A stretch of DNA of 64,000 nucleotides from Corynebacterium crudilactis (GTDB lineage: Bacteria > Actinomycetota > Actinomycetes > Mycobacteriales > Mycobacteriaceae). Numbering within the stretch: position 1 is the first letter of the stretch; each line of letters begins with the position of its first letter. The DNA is taken from the NCBI RefSeq assembly GCF_001643015.1, contig NZ_CP015622.1, positions 2,803,358-2,867,357 of the forward strand, read 5' to 3'. This document shows positions 58,954 through 64,000 of this stretch, piece after piece. The notes under the pieces were generated by a model, which saw nothing but the letters and a program-made list of their open reading frames with translations, did no database searches and had not been told where the DNA came from. A program made the position numbers and the translations under genes.

Positions 58954-58987
58954 AAACCCCGCTGCTTTCCCTGAGGCAGCGGGGTTT
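58954..58987. terminator. Bidirectional terminator between the amidase and glpK
   Basis: Perfect 12-bp stem AAACCCCGCTGC (58954-58965) and GCAGCGGGGTTT (58976-58987) with a 10-nt loop, followed by TCTTTTG on the plus strand. Confidence 0.93.
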
Positions 58988-59008
58988 TCTTTTGTTTACA
59001 GCTCCAAG

Positions 59009-60538
59009 CTATGCCTGACCATAAGAATGCTCTACAGCCCTATTCCAAGAAGCGTAGCGGCGTTCGCGTTCTGCTTCATCCATGTCTGGACTCCACACTT
59101 TCTTCACTGCGATGAGCTTTTCAATCTCTTCGGTTGATGTAAAGAAGCCAGAGCCAAGCCCAGCGGCAAAGGCGACACCTACTGCGGTAGTTTCTACGTC
59201 TTCGAGGCGTTGGACATCGATGCCGAGGAAATCCGCCTGCATCTGCATGAGGAGATCATTTTCCACCATTGCACCATCGACGCGGAGGGAGTCAAGGGAT
59301 TTTCCGGCGTCTTTCGCCATGGCATCCACTACTTCGCGAGTTTGGAAGGCATTGGCTTCCAGCACTGCGCGAGCAATGTGTTTGCGGTTGGCAAATCGGG
59401 TGAGTCCTGTGATGACACCGCGGGCGTCGGGACGCCAGCGTGGTGCAAACAGTCCGGTGAATGCAGGAACTACATGCACTCCACCGTTGTCTTCGACTTC
59501 GCGGGCAAGGTTTTCAATTGCTGGTGCATTGGGAATCAACTGCAGGTTATCGCGCAGCCATTGGACTAGCGAACCGCCCATGGAAACTGAGCCTTCCAGC
59601 GCATAAAACGGCTCTTCGCCTTCTTTTTGATAAGCGATGGTGGACAACAAACCATGCTCGGAGATCTTGAGGGATTTTCCGGTGTTCATCAAGAGGAAAA
59701 GGCCGGTGCCGTAGGTATTTTTGGCAGCACCTTCATGAAAACCGCCCTGGCCAAAAAGTGCAGCTTGTTGGTCGCCGAGCACGCCGGTGATGGGCACATC
59801 GGCGAGGGTTCCGCGGTGGCGCACGGAGCGGAAATTTCCCACTGAGGGTTTAATTTCCGGAAGCATGGACATCGGAATATCCAAGGCTTCGCAGAGTTCT
59901 GGATCCCACTGTTGCGTGCGGATATCCATGAGCAAGGTGCGGGATGCGTTGGTGACATCGGTGACATGCATGGCTTCATTGCCGTCATCGCCGCGTACCC
60001 CGCCGGTGAGGTTCCAAAGGATCCAGCTATCCATGGTGCCGAAGAGCAGTTCGCCCTTTTCTGCGCGTTTCCGAGTGCCCTCGACGTTGTCCAGGATCCA
60101 TTTCACTTTGGGTCCTGCGGGGTAGGAATTAATCAGCAGCCCAGTACGATCGAGCCATTTTTCTTGGCCGTCTGCACCTGCGATTTCTTGGCAGATTTCA
60201 GAGGTGCGGGTATCTTGCCACACAATTGCGTTGTAGACGGGAACGCCGGTATTTTTGTCCCACACCACGGTGGTTTCGCGCTGGTTGGTGACACCAAGCG
60301 AGGCAATTTCATGTGGTGTGATGTCAATGGACACCATTGCTTGGCTGACTACGGATCGGACATTGTCCCAGATTTCTTCTGGGTCATGTTCCACCCAGCC
60401 TTGTTGTGGAAAGATCTGTTGGTGCTCTTTAGAAGCAGAAGACACCACATTTCCTTGGGCATCAATGAAGATGCACCGAGTGGATGTGGTTCCTTGGTCA
60501 ATCGCTGCAACATACGCATTGGCCTTTGAGGTTCTCAT
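59009..60538 (-). CDS. glpK: Glycerol kinase
   Basis: Phosphorylates glycerol to sn-glycerol 3-phosphate with ATP. 509 residues from ATG 60538, the usual GlpK length. The phosphate-1 motif [15 protein letters not shown] is near the start, [13 protein letters not shown] near 80, and [17 protein letters not shown] marks the FGGY signature region. No frameshift or missing motif is visible, so it should be functional. It is the last of four minus-strand genes (serS, plsC, HAD phosphatase, glpK), 39 bp after the HAD gene. Glycerol 3-phosphate is the substrate for phospholipid acylation, which suits the plsC neighbour. Confidence 0.96.
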   Translation of the reverse strand: MRTSKANAYVAAIDQGTTSTRCIFIDAQGNVVSSASKEHQQIFPQQGWVEHDPEEIWDNVRSVVSQAMVSIDITPHEIASLGVTNQRETTVVWDKNTGVPVYNAIVWQDTRTSEICQEIAGADGQEKWLDRTGLLINSYPAGPKVKWILDNVEGTRKRAEKGELLFGTMDSWILWNLTGGVRGDDGNEAMHVTDVTNASRTLLMDIRTQQWDPELCEALDIPMSMLPEIKPSVGNFRSVRHRGTLADVPITGVLGDQQAALFGQGGFHEGAAKNTYGTGLFLLMNTGKSLKISEHGLLSTIAYQKEGEEPFYALEGSVSMGGSLVQWLRDNLQLIPNAPAIENLAREVEDNGGVHVVPAFTGLFAPRWRPDARGVITGLTRFANRKHIARAVLEANAFQTREVVDAMAKDAGKSLDSLRVDGAMVENDLLMQMQADFLGIDVQRLEDVETTAVGVAFAAGLGSGFFTSTEEIEKLIAVKKVWSPDMDEAERERRYASWNRAVEHSYGQA

Positions 60539-60577
60539 GGGCTTATTTTTGCATGTATTAAGCAATCAGGCAGGCTT

Positions 60578-61414
60578 TTAAAACCACCATTCCAAAATGT
60601 CAGCAACGCCAGCGTCATCGTTGGTGCCGGTGATGTGATCAGCAACTGCTTTCACTTCTGGCCGTGCATTGCCCATGGCTATTCCCCTGCCGGCCCATTG
60701 GAGCATTTCAATGTCATTGGGCATATCACCAAACGTTATAACATCTTCGCGGGCAATATTGAGCTGTTCTGCCAGCATGGAAACGCCCAATGCTTTTGTA
60801 ACTCCAGGTGCTGCGATCTCAATAAGTCCGCCAGACATGGAAAATGTCACGTGCACTTGGTCCACGGGAACGGCAGCGCGCACGATATCGAATAGCTCTT
60901 TGGATTCTAGGTGGTCGCTGCGCAGCAATAGTTTGGTTGCGGGTTCAGCTAGCACTTCGTCTTCAGAGACAATGCCGTGCTCGTCTGAGGGCCAGGCGTG
61001 GCTGTATTCCGGTGTCACAAGGAAAAGTTCTTCGGCTGCGTCGTAGGCGGATTTACCTGCGCGCTCCACCGCGATGCTCATGCCACCATGGGATTCCAAT
61101 GCGACACGAGCAGCCATGACCGTATTTTTCATGACTGCTGAGCTAAGCGTGTGGGCTGCAATTATTTCGTCTTTTGCAGAATCATAAAGCACCGCACCGT
61201 TGGCGCAGACACAGATCGGCTGCACGCTGAGCTGGTCTAAGACGAGGTGAATCCACCGTGGTGGACGGCCGGTGGACAGCGCCAACGTCACGCCCTGAGC
61301 AGTCATACGTGTGATTACTTCGCGCAGGCGCTGCGGCACGCGCTCTGAACTATTAATGAGGGTGCCATCAACATCAGTGGCTACCAATTTGGGTGCTGAA
61401 CCCGGATTAATCAT
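60578..61414 (-). CDS. HAD-superfamily hydrolase, Cof type
   Basis: 278-residue cytoplasmic phosphatase. Motif I DVDGTL is near 14-19, motif II LSTGRPP near 47-53, and the Cof-type motif IV GDMPNDIEML near 226-235. The large cap domain is between motifs II and III. Substrates of such enzymes are sugar phosphates or nucleotides; none can be assigned. Its start overlaps the plsC stop by 4 bp, so it is coupled to that gene. Confidence 0.92.
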   Translation of the reverse strand: MINPGSAPKLVATDVDGTLINSSERVPQRLREVITRMTAQGVTLALSTGRPPRWIHLVLDQLSVQPICVCANGAVLYDSAKDEIIAAHTLSSAVMKNTVMAARVALESHGGMSIAVERAGKSAYDAAEELFLVTPEYSHAWPSDEHGIVSEDEVLAEPATKLLLRSDHLESKELFDIVRAAVPVDQVHVTFSMSGGLIEIAAPGVTKALGVSMLAEQLNIAREDVITFGDMPNDIEMLQWAGRGIAMGNARPEVKAVADHITGTNDDAGVADILEWWF

Positions 61415-62301
61415 TTTTTAAAGAGTTTCTTTATCAAGGAGGGCCGCTTCTTAGCGGCTTTTTTGGCTTCGCGTTTTGCTTGTCGACGTTCCCGTTCGGC
61501 GATTTCCAAAGTTTTCGCCTGCTCCAATGTTGGTGCGCCGCCGCCAAGGGAGACTGGACGCCACAATTCTCCACCTTCGAAAGGTCCAAACTTTTGTTCA
61601 TAGGCGGTGCGGGTCTCGTCGAGAAGCTCTTTCATAGCCTCGTAGAGGCGTGCTGTTGCTTCTTCGGGATCGCCGCTGGAGTCGACTGGGGTGCCGACAC
61701 TGACGAATACTGGGATATGTGAACGTCCGAGATCGCGCTTGGTGTCTTTGGTGATGATCCGCTGTCCACCCCAAATAATTACTGGCAGCAGTGGAACCTG
61801 CGCGTCCTCTGCAATGCGTACGGCGCCGGTTTTTAGTTCCTTAATTTCAAAGGACCTCGACACGGTCGCCTCTGGGAAAATGCCCACCAGGCCGCCGTCG
61901 TCGAGACGCTTTCGAGCATCTTCCATCGAACCGGAACCAGCTGCGCGATTAACGGAGACGTGTTTCATGCCGCGCATCAACGCGCCCACTATTGGGGTAT
62001 CGAAGATTTCTTTCTTCGCCATGAAACGAACCAGGCGTTTACCGTGTGTATACGCTGGAATGCCGCCCAAAATGAAGTCATAGTAACCGGTGTGATTGAT
62101 GGCCAAAAGGGCGCCGCCAGTGGTTGGAAGATTCTCCTGACCAAAGACGAACACCTGCACATCCTGGGCTTTCAGCGTCAGCCGAATAGCGTTGATGATG
62201 GTGCGCCCGTACAACAGCTCCCGTGATTCTGTGGGATGTAGCGGAACCTTGGGCGAAGATTCTGCTACATGAAAGCCATACCTTTTGACCAGTGCGTCCA
62301 T
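61411..62301 (-). CDS. plsC: 1-acyl-sn-glycerol-3-phosphate acyltransferase, PlsC family
   Basis: 296-residue membrane-associated acyltransferase. The HX4D motif NHTGYYD is at 69-75, and the FPEATVS motif (the EGTR-site equivalent) is near 138. It should transfer a second acyl chain to lysophosphatidate in phospholipid synthesis. The C terminus is a highly basic Lys/Arg/Ala tail. It starts 11 bp downstream of serS and overlaps the HAD gene by 4 bp, forming an operon. Confidence 0.9.
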   Translation of the reverse strand: MDALVKRYGFHVAESSPKVPLHPTESRELLYGRTIINAIRLTLKAQDVQVFVFGQENLPTTGGALLAINHTGYYDFILGGIPAYTHGKRLVRFMAKKEIFDTPIVGALMRGMKHVSVNRAAGSGSMEDARKRLDDGGLVGIFPEATVSRSFEIKELKTGAVRIAEDAQVPLLPVIIWGGQRIITKDTKRDLGRSHIPVFVSVGTPVDSSGDPEEATARLYEAMKELLDETRTAYEQKFGPFEGGELWRPVSLGGGAPTLEQAKTLEIAERERRQAKREAKKAAKKRPSLIKKLFKK

Positions 62302-62312
62302 GTTATGTCCGC

Positions 62313-63572
62313 CTATTTGACTGGCTTCAGCACATCTTTGCCCACGAATGGACGCAGTGCCTCAGGAACAATCACAGAGCCATCTTCTTGCTGGTTGTTC
62401 TCCAAGATAGCGACGAGCCAGCGAGTGGTAGCCAAGGTGCCGTTCAGGGTAGCGGCGATCTGTGGCTTGCCATTTTCATCGCGGTAACGAGTCTGCAGGC
62501 GACGTGCCTGGAAGGTGGTGCAGTTGGAGGTAGAGGTGAGCTCGCGGTAAGTCTCTTGGGTTGGCACCCATGCCTCGGTGTCGAATTTACGGGATGCAGA
62601 AGCACCCAAATCGCCACCGGCAACATCGATGACGCGGTAAGGAACCTCGATGGCTGCCAGCATCTCCTTTTCCAGGTTCAGCAATTGCTGGTGCACGCCT
62701 TCAGCCTCTTCAGGCTTGCAGTAGACAAACATCTCTACCTTGTCGAACTGGTGCACGCGCAAAATTCCACGGGTGTCCTTGCCATAAGAACCGGCCTCGC
62801 GGCGGAAGCAGGAGCTCCAACCGGCGTACTTCACAGGACCATCCTGGAGATCAATGATTTCATCTTTGTGGTAGCCCGCAAGAGCCACCTCGGAAGTACC
62901 AACCAGGTACATATCATCGCGCTCAAGATAGTAGATCTCTTCAGAGTGATCACCCAAGAAGCCGGTGCCAGCCATGATTTCAGGGCGGACTAGAACTGGT
63001 GGGATCATCATGCTAAATCCTGCTTCGCGAGCCTTTTGTGCCGCAAGCATCAGCATGCCCAGCTGCAGCATTGCGCCGTCGCCGGTGAGGTAGTAGAAAC
63101 GTGCACCAGATACCTTGGTGCCGCGCTTCATATCAATGAGTCCGAGGGATTCACCAAGCTCGAGGTGATCCTTTGGCTCGAAATCAAAGGTGCGTGGCTC
63201 GCCGATGGTCTCTAGAACTACGAAGTCCTCTTCGCCGCCGGCAGGTGCACCGGAAACAACGTTGGACAGCTTCATCTGCAGCTCATTGACCTTGGCTTCA
63301 GCAACATCCTGCGCTGCTTCGGCTTCTTTTACCGTGGCTTTGAGCTCATTGGAGCCCTGCAGCAGTGCTGGACGATCCTCAGGAGAAGCTTGTCCGATCT
63401 TCTTTCCAAATGCCTTCTGCTCAGCGCGTAGATCATCGGCAGCTTTGATTGCTTCGCGACGAGATTCATCAGCACTAATCAGTTCGTCCACAAGCGCGGG
63501 GTCTTCGCCGCGAGTGATCTGGGAGGCACGAACAATGTCCGGGTTATCACGGAGGAATTTCAGATCGATCAT
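62313..63572 (-). CDS. serS: Seryl-tRNA synthetase
   Basis: 419-residue class II aminoacyl-tRNA synthetase that charges tRNA-Ser. The N-terminal coiled-coil arm spans about 30-105. Class II motif 2 is in [20 protein letters not shown] and motif 3 in the last part near [18 protein letters not shown] 63572 ([14 protein letters not shown]) is the conserved SerRS start; the frame continues ten codons further upstream without support. First gene of the serS, plsC, HAD, glpK group. Confidence 0.97.
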   Translation of the reverse strand: MIDLKFLRDNPDIVRASQITRGEDPALVDELISADESRREAIKAADDLRAEQKAFGKKIGQASPEDRPALLQGSNELKATVKEAEAAQDVAEAKVNELQMKLSNVVSGAPAGGEEDFVVLETIGEPRTFDFEPKDHLELGESLGLIDMKRGTKVSGARFYYLTGDGAMLQLGMLMLAAQKAREAGFSMMIPPVLVRPEIMAGTGFLGDHSEEIYYLERDDMYLVGTSEVALAGYHKDEIIDLQDGPVKYAGWSSCFRREAGSYGKDTRGILRVHQFDKVEMFVYCKPEEAEGVHQQLLNLEKEMLAAIEVPYRVIDVAGGDLGASASRKFDTEAWVPTQETYRELTSTSNCTTFQARRLQTRYRDENGKPQIAATLNGTLATTRWLVAILENNQQEDGSVIVPEALRPFVGKDVLKPVK

Positions 63573-63777
63573 AAGTAACAATCTACCGTGATCGTTAGAC
63601 AAATGATCACTTAGGGCAAAACTGGGTTCTGAACAGCGCTAATAGATGTGTCTACATCTGATCACTTCATGCAGTTTTGGGCTGATTTTTAAAAATTCTT
63701 TAAAAAGAAAAATCCTGCACCAGCCCCAGCAACTCTGCCCCCGTCAATGCAGCACAACCCACACACCAACTCCACAC

Positions 63778-63791
63778 CTGGTTATGACCAG
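63778..63791. promoter_or_regulatory. Putative operator upstream of farR
   Basis: CTGGTTATGACCAG is a palindrome with 5-bp arms CTGGT/ACCAG and a 4-nt centre. It resembles FadR-type GntR operators (TGGT...ACCA). It lies upstream of a -10-like TAGAGT and could be an autoregulatory site. Confidence 0.45.
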
Positions 63792-63797
63792 ATGAGA

Positions 63798-63803
63798 TAG
63801 AGT
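63798..63803 (+). promoter_or_regulatory. Putative -10 element of farR (leaderless)
   Basis: TAGAGT fits the TANANT consensus and ends 7 nt before the ATG at 63811. This predicts a transcript that starts at or next to the start codon. A convincing -35 was not found. Confidence 0.4.
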
Positions 63804-63810
63804 AAACACT

Positions 63811-64000
63811 ATGCCTCACGAACCCCTCAACCAGGATGGACTCCCCGCCGCATCCATCGGGGTTGAACCTGAAAGCTCACACGTAGATACACTTCCCAAC
63901 CGCGTCCTTATTGATGGCTTGAAACCTAAGCACCAGCAGCTTCGTGAAATCCTAGAGGAGATCTGCACAACCCAGCTCCAGCCTGGAGATATGCTGCCAG
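63811..64000 (+). CDS. farR: GntR-family transcriptional regulator FarR (3' partial)
   Basis: Only the first 63 codons are in the window. They encode a Pro/Gly-rich lead of about 35 residues and the beginning of a GntR winged helix (KHQQLREILEEICTTQLQPG followed by DMLP). In C. glutamicum the GntR regulator next to serS is FarR, linked to control of amino-acid metabolism. The subfamily and ligand domain lie outside the window, so the name depends on position. Confidence 0.75.
   Translation, partial: MPHEPLNQDGLPAASIGVEPESSHVDTLPNRVLIDGLKPKHQQLREILEEICTTQLQPGDMLP

Overview
The window comes from a mycolic-acid-containing actinobacterium, almost certainly a Corynebacterium very close to C. glutamicum. 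It carries the corynebacterial mycolate and arabinogalactan loci in their known order, a GTP-dependent PEP carboxykinase that matches C. glutamicum PCK closely but not exactly (from memory), LGFP-repeat envelope proteins, and moderate G+C. Names and locus comparisons come from recognition of protein families and conserved order, not from a search.

Layout. 1-5.5 kb: end of a peptide-type ABC importer (permease, permease, fused double ATPase) followed by a large secondary-type arylsulfatase. 5.6-9.4 kb: VanW-like membrane protein and a GH3 lipoprotein (NagA2/LpqI type) on the minus strand, then a universal stress protein and a DUF2613 peptide. 9.4-18.4 kb: envelope glycolipid block with AftD, TmaT-type acyltransferase, DUF3068 protein, an uncharacterised multispanning protein, a GT4 glycosyltransferase, an unknown acidic protein and MtrP. 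This follows the mycobacterial Rv0224c-Rv0237 order. 18.4-22.2 kb: pck, a long gene-free region, and a TDT transporter. 22.2-27.6 kb: trmB, NYN protein, MmpL transporter (CmpL4 type), LPG-synthase-like membrane protein, DUF3054, all co-directional.

27.6-50.6 kb, almost all minus strand: the core mycolate/galactan locus in the Rv3799c-Rv3808c order: accD3, pks13, FadD32-type ligase, cutinase-like hydrolase, lipoprotein, mycolyltransferase PS1, a second mycolyltransferase, AftB, UbiA, DPPR phosphatase, GlfT2. Two plus-strand accessory genes (GntP permease and DUF222-HNH protein) interrupt it. A 27-codon ORF with a strong ribosome binding site sits between accD3 and its terminator. 50.6-56.6 kb: DUF5129 protein, two PAP2-like membrane proteins, a flavin monooxygenase and glf. 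56.8-64 kb: PGRP amidase with LGFP-like tail, then glpK, HAD phosphatase, PlsC and serS on the minus strand, and the start of a GntR-family regulator (FarR) cut by the window edge.

How the genes work together: AccD3 activates one acyl chain by carboxylation, the FadD32-type ligase loads the other, and Pks13 condenses them into the mycolate precursor. MtrP, TmaT and CmpL4 act in trehalose monomycolate modification and export. The two mycolyltransferases place mycolates on trehalose and arabinogalactan. Glf, GlfT2, UbiA with its phosphatase, AftB and AftD build the arabinogalactan that receives them. I saw no rRNA or tRNA genes, CRISPR arrays or insertion sequences.
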